Shown here: in pieces, positions 25,847-33,319 of the stretch
Position numbering within the stretch: position 1 is the stretch's first letter
How the letters are laid out: every line of letters starts with the position of its first letter
Assembly: GCA_019323655.1 (NCBI GenBank)
Contig: JAHWGX010000063.1
Span: forward strand, 1-43,026
Length of the DNA: 43,026 nucleotides
Direction: 5' to 3'
Source of the DNA: Candidatus Woesearchaeota archaeon
GTDB taxonomy: Archaea; Nanobdellota; Nanobdellia; Woesearchaeales; GW2011-AR4
Notes under the pieces: generated by a model
Told to the model about the DNA's origin: nothing
The model's input: the letters and a program-made list of their open reading frames with translations, nothing else
Database searches by the model: none
Made by a program: the position numbers and the translations under genes

Positions 25847-26722
25847 ATGGGAAAAAAACAGGCTTTTGGTTGGTTGGCTGTAGTAATGATGTTTGTTTTG
25901 GCTGCAGGTTTTGTTAGTGCTCTGTGTCCTGATTACGATTGTCAATTTCAGAAAAGTGGTGTTTTCTCGTATTCCAAGTATGACAGTTCTTACCCCCACA
26001 ATTTTACTGACCCAGTGAGGGCAGGCACTTGTATTAGAGCACAATACAACTACTGGAAACTTTGCGGATACGAGGAGGAAACATGTGATAGAACTACCGG
26101 GAAATGTGTGGAAGAGGATGACAGCAACGGGGGAAGCACAACCTGCCCAGATAGATGCTATGGTCCAGATAGGTGGGGCAATAACTTTGTAGTGTCCATG
26201 AATAAACTGCCCTCTGGCAACGATTGTTCAGTCCCCTTTGAGGGTTGCACCTATACTAACTGTCTTAAGTGCGAATCGGCAGAATGTGCAAATGCCAAAT
26301 GTGCAGAAGGAAGGGGCAGCACTGGCGGGGACACGGGTGATGAGGGTGTAGGTCTAAGCGCAACTTTAGGATCATTTTCTACGCCTAAATCCTACAGGAG
26401 CGCCGGGGAAACAGCAGAATTGAGCGTTAATGTGCGAAATACCGGAAATGCTGCATTTGATGAAACTACAAAAGTATGGTTCTTTGTTAAGAAGCCGGGC
26501 AGCACAGATTATGAAGCTGTTTCAAGCAAATCTGTCAGCGGTCTTATGTACACTGGACAGGCAAGCATTAAGGATGTTTATTATTACTGGCAGATTCCAA
26601 AAGATGCTGTAGGGGGCAAGTATGAATTCGTTGCCCAGGTATTTGCAGTTAAAAAAAATGGTGAATACTATCCCCTTAGTAACACTCCCGCATTGACTAT
26701 TAATGTTGAGGGAAGTGACTGA
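25847..26722 (+). CDS. Secreted cysteine-rich protein with C-terminal CARDB-like domain
   Basis: 291 residues. Signal peptide (residues 1-25, FGWLAVVMMFVLAAGFVSA) then CPDYDC. The mature N-terminal half has about a dozen cysteines; the C-terminal half (about 180-290) is a beta-sandwich of the CARDB type (ETAELSVNVRNTGNAAFDETTKV, then YYYWQIPKDAVGGKYEFVAQVF). ATG 25847 is chosen because AAAGGTGG at about 25834-25840 is a Shine-Dalgarno with 6-nt spacing. It has its own TATA box (TTTTATATAAA, about 25813-25823). Likely the last member of the surface cluster; function unknown. Confidence 0.72.
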   Translation: MGKKQAFGWLAVVMMFVLAAGFVSALCPDYDCQFQKSGVFSYSKYDSSYPHNFTDPVRAGTCIRAQYNYWKLCGYEEETCDRTTGKCVEEDDSNGGSTTCPDRCYGPDRWGNNFVVSMNKLPSGNDCSVPFEGCTYTNCLKCESAECANAKCAEGRGSTGGDTGDEGVGLSATLGSFSTPKSYRSAGETAELSVNVRNTGNAAFDETTKVWFFVKKPGSTDYEAVSSKSVSGLMYTGQASIKDVYYYWQIPKDAVGGKYEFVAQVFAVKKNGEYYPLSNTPALTINVEGSD

Positions 26723-26789
26723 GTATTGGCTTAGGACAGACATCCCGAAAGTAGCTAATTTTATTAATTCTCAAATCCAGAGACAGTAA

Positions 26790-26895
26790 TAAGGAGTTGA
26801 TTTTGGCATTATATCAATTTGAAATCTCTTAATTTCTCATTTATTGCTTGTGGTGGCAACTCCTTAAAAAATTAAGGAGGGGATTACCACCACAA
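26790..26895 (+). promoter_or_regulatory. Leader with alternative hairpins upstream of transposase
   Basis: CAACTCCTTA (26857-26866) can pair either with TAAGGAGTTG (26790-26799, 10 bp perfect) or, as CTCCTTAA (26860-26867), with TTAAGGAG (26872-26879), which holds the only Shine-Dalgarno of the transposase. The second fold is extended by TTGTGGTGG (26848-26856) with CCACCACAA (26887-26895). AAGGAG at 26791-26796 also precedes a nine-codon frame from TTG 26803 to TAA 26832. Layout fits translational control of transposase, but it could also be simple terminal-repeat structure. Confidence 0.45.
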
Positions 26896-26975
26896 ACAAA
26901 CAAATCGACAAAAGTACTCAAGAGTTTGCCCATAAAAATATTTCTATTGCCCCTAACGTAGTATTTAGCATTCCT

Positions 26976-27971
26976 ATGATTTTGCTTGTTTTAGTGTGTG
27001 CAGCCCAAGAGGGGCATAGTGTCAATGCAACAGCATCAGCACCTGATGCTGACAGTGTCTTTTACAGAATTGACACGTCAATTCGAAAAATGCAAGACCA
27101 GTTTTGGGGCCAGACTTTAAAACTTCTACGTCGGAAAAAGAAGAAGCTAGCTAAAGTGAAATGCTACATAACAGTAGACGAAACTTATGATTCATACACT
27201 GGAAACCTCCATAAAAAGCCAGTTAGAGAATTAACAAGAGAGCAAAAAACAATAAGGCAGTATATTCATGAATACCAGCCAAAGAAAGGAGATACTGGTT
27301 CTTTCAAGTATTTGGTTTTTGCTCTTGTGTACGGCAGGAAGAAAATGGTTCTCCGTGCTAAAGCTTTAAGAAGAAAAGAAGAGTACTGGTCGCTTGTAGT
27401 TAGAACACTTAAAGAATTATCATCAGAGCTGAAGTTTGAATGCGCCCTTATGGATAGGGGATTCTATGTTGCAGAGCTTATAGATCAGCTACAAAAGGAA
27501 AGTATTCCTTTTGTTGTCCGCGCATGCATTTGCGATTACATGAAAATAATCCTCGGCATTTATCGGGAATGGAAAATTTATGAGTATGATGTTGCAGGCT
27601 GGGCTAAAACAAAACTTATTCTTGGAAGGGATTTCAGAGGTTATCCGTGGGGATTTGTTACAAACCTTTCATTTAACCATCTAGAAGATATACGTTTCTT
27701 ATACAAGAAACGATGGAATATCGAGAATATTTTCAAAGCTACAGATGGGATACAGCTGAAAGTTGCAACATCTAACCACATCACAAGAATGTTTGCAGTT
27801 TGCTTGTCTTTTTTGATCTATAACGCATGGCAAAATAAGAATATGAAACCAACTCTGCTTGACTTTATAAAGAAAATTTTTCAGGTTCTGTTTGCATTTA
27901 TAAGGAAAATCAGTCCTTACAGAGATAAGTTCAAACTCAACTTGCCTTTATGGGATTTTTTGGAGAAATGA
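26976..27971 (+). CDS. DDE transposase, IS4 superfamily
   Basis: 331 residues from the first ATG. Catalytic residues fit IS4-type transposases: Asp in CYITVDETYDSYTG, Asp in ALMDRGFYVAELI, and Glu in the Y-(2)-R-(3)-E motif LYKKRWNIENIFK. The reading frame stays open upstream to 26868, and its codons (TTTNKQIDKSTQEFAHKNIS) look like real protein. The Shine-Dalgarno AAGGAGG at 26874-26880 is followed by ATT at 26883 rather than ATG, so the natural start may be ATT or a mutated ATG (then 26883-27971, 362 residues). If only ATG 26976 is used, the protein lacks its N-terminus and may be inactive. Confidence 0.85.
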   Translation: MILLVLVCAAQEGHSVNATASAPDADSVFYRIDTSIRKMQDQFWGQTLKLLRRKKKKLAKVKCYITVDETYDSYTGNLHKKPVRELTREQKTIRQYIHEYQPKKGDTGSFKYLVFALVYGRKKMVLRAKALRRKEEYWSLVVRTLKELSSELKFECALMDRGFYVAELIDQLQKESIPFVVRACICDYMKIILGIYREWKIYEYDVAGWAKTKLILGRDFRGYPWGFVTNLSFNHLEDIRFLYKKRWNIENIFKATDGIQLKVATSNHITRMFAVCLSFLIYNAWQNKNMKPTLLDFIKKIFQVLFAFIRKISPYRDKFKLNLPLWDFLEK

Positions 27972-28072
27972 AGTAGAAGGCAGAATAAATTTTTTCATGT
28001 TACATGCGCTTTAATTTAATTCGCGATTGAGGTTAGGGGTATATTCTTCTCTAATGCGATTTCAATTCTTAG

Positions 28073-28093
28073 TGAGCAGATAAAATCTGCTCA
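28073..28093. repeat. Perfect 9-bp hairpin downstream of transposase
   Basis: TGAGCAGAT-AAA-ATCTGCTCA. It lies 102 nt after the transposase stop and 63 nt before the next gene. No T-run follows on the + strand, so an intrinsic terminator is not clear; it may be part of the IS right end or an RNA-processing signal. Confidence 0.4.
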
Positions 28094-28155
28094 AATTTGT
28101 GTTAGGGTTTGGTCAATTTCGGAATCTCTGAATACAAGCAATTTACCTTCGTTCT

Positions 28156-28692
28156 ATGCCTCAACACAGAATGAACAGACAATTAATTGCTCAGAGGGTA
28201 AGAAAACCATTAGAGAGTCTTGTTAGTGATCTGGAAAAGATATATACACATGCCGTAAAGGAAGGGCTATATCACAGTCTGAGTCCACATGAAATTTATC
28301 AAAATATTGGCAAAGGCCTCATTAACTACCATCTTTCTGAGGAATATGGATTCTTCTCTGATTTGAGAGAAGACTTTGGGCGTCTGGGTTGGAGTGTTGC
28401 GTATTTAACAGAGCGGTATAAAGATGGCGGACTCGCTCTTGAAGAGCTTGCATGGTTAGGTTTGAAGAGGACAGAATACTTATGGGAAAACCAAAAAGAT
28501 CCAAACAGCGAATTGCCAGAAAAAGACATTCTTGAGATTTCGGACAATCTTAAATCTAAACCCCCAATTAAAGATTGTAATGAAAATGAATTAAGGATTT
28601 TATTGGATAGTTATTTGGGGGGTAAAGCAGATTACCTTACATATAAATATCCGTATGGAACCAGGGAGACCTTAACAAAAGCATTAATATAA
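28156..28692 (+). CDS. Hypothetical helical protein
   Basis: 178 residues, not recognised. Predicted mostly helical and soluble, with no signal peptide, membrane segment or cysteine motif (one Cys only). Segments such as RQLIAQRVRKPLESLVSDLEKIYTHAVKEG and AYLTERYKDGGLALEELAWLGLKRTEYLWE suggest a small all-alpha domain. It is isolated between the IS and convergent nth. Absence of a clear Shine-Dalgarno or TATA box (sequence upstream is AT-poor near 28130) lowers confidence in the exact start. Confidence 0.5.
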   Translation: MPQHRMNRQLIAQRVRKPLESLVSDLEKIYTHAVKEGLYHSLSPHEIYQNIGKGLINYHLSEEYGFFSDLREDFGRLGWSVAYLTERYKDGGLALEELAWLGLKRTEYLWENQKDPNSELPEKDILEISDNLKSKPPIKDCNENELRILLDSYLGGKADYLTYKYPYGTRETLTKALI

Positions 28693-28809
28693 ATAAAAAC
28701 ATACAAGCCAAATTCTCCTCTCAATGTTTTAAGACCTCGAATTTAGCGTACTTAATTCTAGGCTACGCCTTAAGTTTATTAAAATTGTACCCTCTCAAAA
28801 CAGAACCCC

Positions 28810-29475
28810 TCACCTAATCCTCCTGACTCCTGCCCTTTTGCAGTACTTCCTTATGGGGCATCTGGAGCAAAAGGGGCTTATTGGAAAACAGATGTTCTGG
28901 CCATGGGCTACAAGCAGATTATTTAAGCCATGCCAATATTTTCTTGGAATTATTTTCATCAGGGCAAATTCTGTTTTTTCAGGTGTTTTTGTTTTTACCC
29001 AGCCAAGCCTGTTTACAACTTTAAACACGTGTGTATCAACAGGTATATTTGAGTTTTTGCCAAAGCCATAACACATTACAATGCCCATGCACTTCCTTCC
29101 AATGCCGGGCAATTTCAACAATTCATTTTCATTATTTGGCACTTTTCCATTGTAATTTTTAATCAATATTTTACATATTTGCTTAATCCACTTTGCTTTT
29201 TTTGGGTAAAAGCCTACTGGATAGATTGCTTTTTCAATTTGCTTTTCTGATAATTTTAACATTTGTTTGGGGGTTTTTGCCAGTGAAAATAATCTTTTTG
29301 AGGCTGCTGCTGTTACAGCATCTTTTGTTCTTAAACTTAACAAGCAGGAAACCAGAACAAGAAAAGGGCCTTTTGTTTTTTCTGCTATATCTGTTGAAAG
29401 GGGGTTTTCAAATTGCTTTGTTTCTTTTTTTAGCAAAGAGATTATTTTAGCTATGTTTTTTATTGGTTTTGGCAT
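28810..29475 (-). CDS. nth: Endonuclease III (thymine glycol DNA glycosylase/AP lyase)
   Basis: Base-excision repair enzyme for oxidised pyrimidines. 221 residues, normal length. Helix-hairpin-helix LKLPGIGRKCMG with catalytic Lys128, VDTH with Asp147, and a complete 4Fe-4S motif C196-x6-C203-x2-C206-x5-C212. All active-site residues are present, so it should be functional. Single gene, with about 117 nt to the convergent hypothetical gene. Confidence 0.94.
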   Translation of the reverse strand: MPKPIKNIAKIISLLKKETKQFENPLSTDIAEKTKGPFLVLVSCLLSLRTKDAVTAAASKRLFSLAKTPKQMLKLSEKQIEKAIYPVGFYPKKAKWIKQICKILIKNYNGKVPNNENELLKLPGIGRKCMGIVMCYGFGKNSNIPVDTHVFKVVNRLGWVKTKTPEKTEFALMKIIPRKYWHGLNNLLVAHGQNICFPISPFCSRCPIRKYCKRAGVRRIR

Positions 29476-29623
29476 TTTGCAACATAATTAATTTCCAATA
29501 TTTGTAAAGTTTTTGGTATCTGGCCGATTTATTTTCTCTACTTTAGGCTTTTCACTAAAATAATCAAATTTTTTAAATGTGGTTAGATTAGAAAAAGTTG
29601 AAGAAACAAAAATCCCCAATAAT

Positions 29624-30208
29624 TTAGGTTGTATGCCCGCCTATATAGCTAAGTGTTCTATGATAGGGTATCTTGGATACTAATTCGTAGCAGACTTCCC
29701 CCATAGGACTGTTGCCTTTTTCTATTTTGACAGTGATTTTATTAACTTCGGAATCCAGAGTTAAACCTTCAGGCCCATTGCCAGTTTTTACCCTTGCTCC
29801 ATTAACAGCGTGTGCAGGAAAAATCCAGTCTTTAATACAGACAGCTTCATTTAATGCATTCCAATCAGATTTTCTTTCTTCGTTTGGAGCAGTAAGGTAA
29901 CTAAGAGCTTCTGAAGAGCTGTTTATACCTTCTAAAATAGCATCCTCTGAAAGATCTTTTATCTTTCTCAAAAGCTTTTCTAAATAAGAAGTATGGATAG
30001 CAAACAAACCATGTTCCTTAATCAAATTTCTATACCAATGCCTTAAACTCCTATAACCATCGCTTGAAGGACCATAACCTTCAACTTCCAGGATAGGAAC
30101 TCCTAACCTAAAGAAATAGCTCCCAACAAGAGTGTCTGCTAAATTAAGATCTACCTTTAGTGTTAATTCTGGACCATGTTCTACAATAATTAAGGTACCA
30201 AGACTCAT
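29624..30208 (-). CDS. Hypothetical protein
   Basis: About 194 residues from ATG 30208, which has AAGGTG a few nt upstream on the minus strand. Not recognised. The N-terminal half looks beta-rich (GTLIIVEHGPELTLKVDLNLADTLVGSYF), the middle is helical (HTSYLEKLLRKIKDLSEDAILEGI), and the end is beta-rich again. One or two cysteines, no membrane segment, no signal peptide. Isolated between nth and the radical SAM gene, both on the same strand. No close context clue. Confidence 0.5.
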   Translation of the reverse strand: MSLGTLIIVEHGPELTLKVDLNLADTLVGSYFFRLGVPILEVEGYGPSSDGYRSLRHWYRNLIKEHGLFAIHTSYLEKLLRKIKDLSEDAILEGINSSSEALSYLTAPNEERKSDWNALNEAVCIKDWIFPAHAVNGARVKTGNGPEGLTLDSEVNKITVKIEKGNSPMGEVCYELVSKIPYHRTLSYIGGHTT

Positions 30209-30366
30209 GAAAAACACCTTTTAAGCTAGAAGCGGCATAGAAATCAATATTTCAACTGATTGACAGCCATTTTCTGCATTTCTGGAAAGGGCTACCTCTT
30301 TTTAATTTTTACTGTTTTGTTGATTTACAATTTTGAATATTAAACTGAAATCATAAACTTATGGAG

Positions 30367-30380
30367 GGGTGTATACACCC
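30367..30380. promoter_or_regulatory. Perfect 14-bp palindrome, possible operator
   Basis: GGGTGTATACACCC, self-complementary without a spacer, 20 nt beyond the stop of the radical SAM gene and about 160 nt upstream of the hypothetical gene on the minus strand. Spacer-free perfect palindromes suit a dimeric DNA-binding protein better than an RNA hairpin. No similar copy was noticed elsewhere in the window. Confidence 0.35.
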
Positions 30381-30399
30381 ATGAAAGTAGAATTCAACC

Positions 30400-31458
30400 T
30401 CATTCCCAAACACCAGCTATTTTCTCACTGCATTTCCTGCATTTTCCTTTTTCAAGGTTTTTTATGGTTGTATAATAGCCGCTTCTTTTTATAAGCAGAG
30501 CATTGCATTTAGGGCAGTAAGTGTTTGAATGCTCCTCATCAAGAATATTTCCAACATAGGCATATTTTAAACCTGCTTTCTTTCCAATATTGTAGGCTTT
30601 AATCAAGGTTTTGTAAGATGTGGGGGGAACGTCTGACATTTTATAAGTGGGGGAGAATGCTGTTACATGCCACGGAATATTTTCGTCAATGCCTGCTATA
30701 AACTCCGCTATTTTTTTCAGCTCTGAATCAGAGTCGTTTTTTGTCGGGATTACCAAAGTGGTAATCTCAACCCAGATTCCAAGCTCATAGGCTAATTTTA
30801 TTGTTTCCAAGACCGGCTGCAGGCTTGCTTTGCATATTTTTTTGTAGAATTCATCGCTAAAGGACTTTAAGTCAATGTTCACTGCATTAAGGCAGGGTTT
30901 AATTAGCCTTAAGGCTTCTTCTGTTTCGTAGCCATTAGTGACAAAAACATTTTTTATTCCTTTTTTATGGGCAAGCTTTGCAGTGTCGTAGGCATACTCA
31001 AAAAATATGGTTGGCTCGTTATAGGTATAAGCAATGCTAGATATATTTTTTTCTGCGCATATTTCCACAATTTTTTCCGGCAGCAGCTCATAGCCCATGC
31101 TGCTTACTTCAGCATCCATTCGCTCTATTTTTTTCTCTTTCAGCAGCTTTTTGCGCAGCTCTTTTGTAATCTGGGAAATATCCCAGTTCTGGCAGAAATC
31201 ACATGAGAAATTGCAGCCAACAGTGCCTAAGGAAAATATTTCTGTTCCGGGCATGAAATGGAACAGGGGCTTTTTTTCAATCGGGTCTATGTTAAAGGAA
31301 ATTGCTTTTCCGTAAACCAGCAGGTATAGCTTTCCATTTTTGTTCTGCCTTACCCCGCAGATGCCTGTGTTATCTGGAGCTATAATGCATTTCTGGCTGC
31401 ATGCTGTGCAGGCAACTTTTTTGTTTTCAAGCTTTTTGTATAGAATTGCTTCGTGCAT
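30400..31458 (-). CDS. amrS: AmmeMemoRadiSam-type radical SAM enzyme (PflA-like)
   Basis: 352 residues. Radical SAM cluster C82-x3-C86-x2-C89 (GCNFSCDFC) in the sequence FSLGTVGCNFSCDFCQNWDIS. The N-terminus carries C17, C20, C24 and C34 (CTACSQKC, TGICGVRQNKNGK), characteristic of the AmrS family, and two C-terminal CxxC pairs (YCPKC, GKCRKC) may bind zinc. The pairing partners of the family (AmmeMemo domain protein, AMMECR1) are not in the window. Related proteins are often labelled pyruvate-formate-lyase activating enzyme; actual substrate unknown. Confidence 0.85.
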   Translation of the reverse strand: MHEAILYKKLENKKVACTACSQKCIIAPDNTGICGVRQNKNGKLYLLVYGKAISFNIDPIEKKPLFHFMPGTEIFSLGTVGCNFSCDFCQNWDISQITKELRKKLLKEKKIERMDAEVSSMGYELLPEKIVEICAEKNISSIAYTYNEPTIFFEYAYDTAKLAHKKGIKNVFVTNGYETEEALRLIKPCLNAVNIDLKSFSDEFYKKICKASLQPVLETIKLAYELGIWVEITTLVIPTKNDSDSELKKIAEFIAGIDENIPWHVTAFSPTYKMSDVPPTSYKTLIKAYNIGKKAGLKYAYVGNILDEEHSNTYCPKCNALLIKRSGYYTTIKNLEKGKCRKCSEKIAGVWE

Positions 31459-31547
31459 ATTGCCTTAGTTGTTTTAAAAGTTTAAAAATATTGTTGAAAA
31501 TTAATTAGAGAATAAGCATTGGACAAAAAACTTTAATTATGTTTTAT

Positions 31548-31653
31548 TTTCCAATCTGCTCTGCGAGTTTACTGCGGGGCGTAGCTTCCCTGCCATAGCG
31601 CTCCGCACCGCTTATTTATTATGGATAGGTAATTGAATTTGGTCCTAAAATTA
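31548..31653 (+). repeat. Intergenic hairpin repeat, copy A
   Basis: One of two related elements (other at 37931-38101). Shared left part: AATCTGCTCTGCRAGT then an 11-12 bp stem, GCGGGGCGTAGC (31574-31585) with GCTCCGCACCGC (31600-31611), then CTTATTTATT. Shared right part: ATTGAATTTGGTCCTAAA at about 31632-31649. Ends 57 nt upstream of panD. The stem is conserved while loop bases differ between copies, suggesting the RNA or DNA fold matters. Confidence 0.7.
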
Positions 31654-31709
31654 GTGTCAACTATTAAATGCTAGAAAATTTAATAAAAGGACATATTTAA
31701 CAGCTGGTT

Positions 31710-32045
31710 ATGAGATGGCTCTTAAGGTCAAAGATACACAAGGCTGTTGTAACTGAGTCGAATGTTGATTATACAGGCAGCATTACAATTGACAAAGATT
31801 TAATGGAAAAAGCTGGCTTGTGGGAAAATGAAAAAGTGCTTGTTACAAGCCTGACTTCAGGTGCAAGGGTTGAGACTTATGCTATTCCCGGAGAATCTGG
31901 TGTCATCTGCATTAACGGTGCTGCTGCGCATCTGATTAAGGCTGGGGAAGAGATAATTGTAATGGGCTTTGAATTAACTGATAAGCCGATAAAGGCAAAA
32001 AAGATTCTTGTGGATAAGGAGAATAAGTTTGTCAGGTTTTTGTGA
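31710..32045 (+). CDS. panD: Aspartate 1-decarboxylase (pyruvoyl-type, bacterial PanD)
   Basis: Makes beta-alanine for pantothenate/CoA. 111 residues. The autocleavage site is YTGS (Gly23-Ser24), with K8, Y21 and the later ARVETYAIPGE (catalytic Thr-Tyr) and NGAAAHLIKAGEEIIVMGFE motifs of the family. This is the bacterial pyruvoyl enzyme; many archaea use an unrelated PLP decarboxylase, so transfer from bacteria is plausible. No panB, panC or other CoA genes nearby. A TATA box (TTTAATAAA, about 31679-31687) is 23-31 nt upstream of the ATG, leaderless type. The stop abuts the convergent ogg stop. Confidence 0.92.
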   Translation: MRWLLRSKIHKAVVTESNVDYTGSITIDKDLMEKAGLWENEKVLVTSLTSGARVETYAIPGESGVICINGAAAHLIKAGEEIIVMGFELTDKPIKAKKILVDKENKFVRFL

Positions 32046-32771
32046 TTATTTTAAAATCCTCCCTGTTCTTCTGCTCCAGAGCAATAAGTCAAGCTCGTCC
32101 ATTGGAATGCCTATATCATTGCTGAATAGTTTCATTTTCTGCTCTGTTTCAGAGTAAACTCTGCCTGTCAGGGGGGTTTTAATTTCATCTATAACCTTAA
32201 ATTCGAGCAAAGAGCTGAGTATGTGCTTGTCAAGGATTGCATAGCCCTTAAAGCCTATGTTCCTTAAAAAGTGGGATGCCTCTTTGTATCCCAAGCCTTT
32301 TATGCCTTTGTTGAAGGCAAAGAAACTCCTCAATTCCTCCGGGTTTTGCTTTAAGGATTCTATCTTTTCCTTTAATTTAAAGTCTAACTCATTTTTCAGG
32401 TAATCCCTTGTATGGACAATGTAAGAGGGCCTTAATGTGCTGAAGCGGTAGATTCCCTCAAGCTTTTTTTTCATTTCATCTGCAGTTCCGCTAACCAGCA
32501 AGTCCCTTATAGCACCAATTGCCTTTAGCCCCATCTCTGCGCTTGTATTGGCAGTAAGAATGCAAAAACAAATCTCTTCAAAAAGCCTTTCATCATCATT
32601 TTTGGCTGTTTTTTTTAAAATCAAATTTCCGTTTTCATAAAACCATGAATAAGGCTCAGTATAAAACTTGTCAAATTCCTTCAGCCTTTGGATGATTTTG
32701 TATTTTTTGAGGCTGTATTCTTTTTTCAGGCTTCTTATGCCAGAGCTGTCTGAGAGTTTTATAGTTTGCAT
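32046..32771 (-). CDS. ogg: 8-oxoguanine DNA glycosylase/AP lyase (Ogg2-type)
   Basis: Base-excision repair of 8-oxoguanine. 241 residues. Helix-hairpin-helix region NKGIKGLGYKEASHFLRNIGFKGYAILDKHIL with catalytic Lys163 and Asp181, 18 residues apart as in the Ogg2 family. The C-terminus WSRRTGRILK ends in a Lys that in Ogg2 enzymes helps recognise the base. It ends the minus-strand cobA-nrdJ-GNAT-ogg group, 2 nt after the GNAT gene, and is exactly adjacent to the panD stop. Confidence 0.92.
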   Translation of the reverse strand: MQTIKLSDSSGIRSLKKEYSLKKYKIIQRLKEFDKFYTEPYSWFYENGNLILKKTAKNDDERLFEEICFCILTANTSAEMGLKAIGAIRDLLVSGTADEMKKKLEGIYRFSTLRPSYIVHTRDYLKNELDFKLKEKIESLKQNPEELRSFFAFNKGIKGLGYKEASHFLRNIGFKGYAILDKHILSSLLEFKVIDEIKTPLTGRVYSETEQKMKLFSNDIGIPMDELDLLLWSRRTGRILK

Positions 32772-32773
32772 TT

Positions 32774-33307
32774 TTATTTTATTTTGGCATACAGTATTGT
32801 ATCCAATAACTTTCCATCTTTTAATTGGTATTTTCTCATTAATCCCTCACGCTTATACTTGTTTTTTTCTAAAACACGAACAGAAGACTTATTTTTTGGG
32901 TATACATAGGCATAAATTCTTTTTAATTTTAATTGTTTAAACCCGAAATGGGTAATAATCTCTACAGCCTCTGTCGCGATGCCTTTTCTCCAATATTTTT
33001 TGCCAAGCCAACAACCTATTTCTGCTTTGTGGGGCTGTATGCCCATTAGGCTTATGCCTCCAATAACCCCCTCAATGTCAATTGCAAAATTTATCTCAGT
33101 TTTATTTTTCTTTTTAGCCAGATTTTTGCAACGTGCAATCCACTGTTTTGCATCTTTTAGCTTGTAAGGGTAAGGTATCCTGTGCGTATACTTAGAGACG
33201 TCCTTATCATTTATGTTTTTTATGAGAGAATATTCATCGCCTTTTTTGTAAGGCCTTAATATAAAGTTTTTTGACTTGATTGTTTTACCCATTCTAGACG
33301 CCAGCAT
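32774..33307 (-). CDS. GNAT-family N-acetyltransferase (RimJ/RimL-like)
   Basis: 177 residues. The N-terminus KSKNFILRPYKKGDEYSLIKNINDKDV and the acetyl-CoA-binding segment LGKKYWRKGIATEAVEIITHFGF, then RIYAYVYPKNKSSVRVLEKNKYKREG, place it in the RimJ/RimL group, which acetylates protein N-termini or small molecules. Substrate unknown. Start could be ATG 33307 or ATG 33292 (MGKTIKS); neither has a clear Shine-Dalgarno. It lies between nrdJ and ogg in the same operon. Confidence 0.85.
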   Translation of the reverse strand: MLASRMGKTIKSKNFILRPYKKGDEYSLIKNINDKDVSKYTHRIPYPYKLKDAKQWIARCKNLAKKKNKTEINFAIDIEGVIGGISLMGIQPHKAEIGCWLGKKYWRKGIATEAVEIITHFGFKQLKLKRIYAYVYPKNKSSVRVLEKNKYKREGLMRKYQLKDGKLLDTILYAKIK

Positions 33308-33319
33308 TATTTATTGGCC

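Larger units (their letters stand above)
26843..28142 (+). mobile_element. IS4-superfamily insertion sequence (boundaries uncertain)
   Basis: One transposase gene flanked by non-coding DNA. The proposed ends are the 9-bp inverted match ATTGCTTGT (26843-26851) and ACAAGCAAT (28134-28142), which alone is weak. A 20-bp imperfect direct match also flanks the element (26814-26833 and 28113-28133, TCAATTT...AATCTCT). I cannot decide the exact ends. The element lies between the surface cluster and orphan genes and may have inserted there. Confidence 0.35.

Noticed and set aside
26950..28038. CCCCTAAC (26950-26957) and GTTAGGGG (28031-28038) as terminal inverted repeats of the IS
   Set aside because: The upstream copy lies inside the apparent N-terminal coding part of the transposase, and 8 bp is easily reached by chance.
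26814..28133. Imperfect 20-bp direct repeat flanking the transposase as a target-site duplication
   Set aside because: Target duplications are short and exact; this match has mismatches and a 1-nt length difference.
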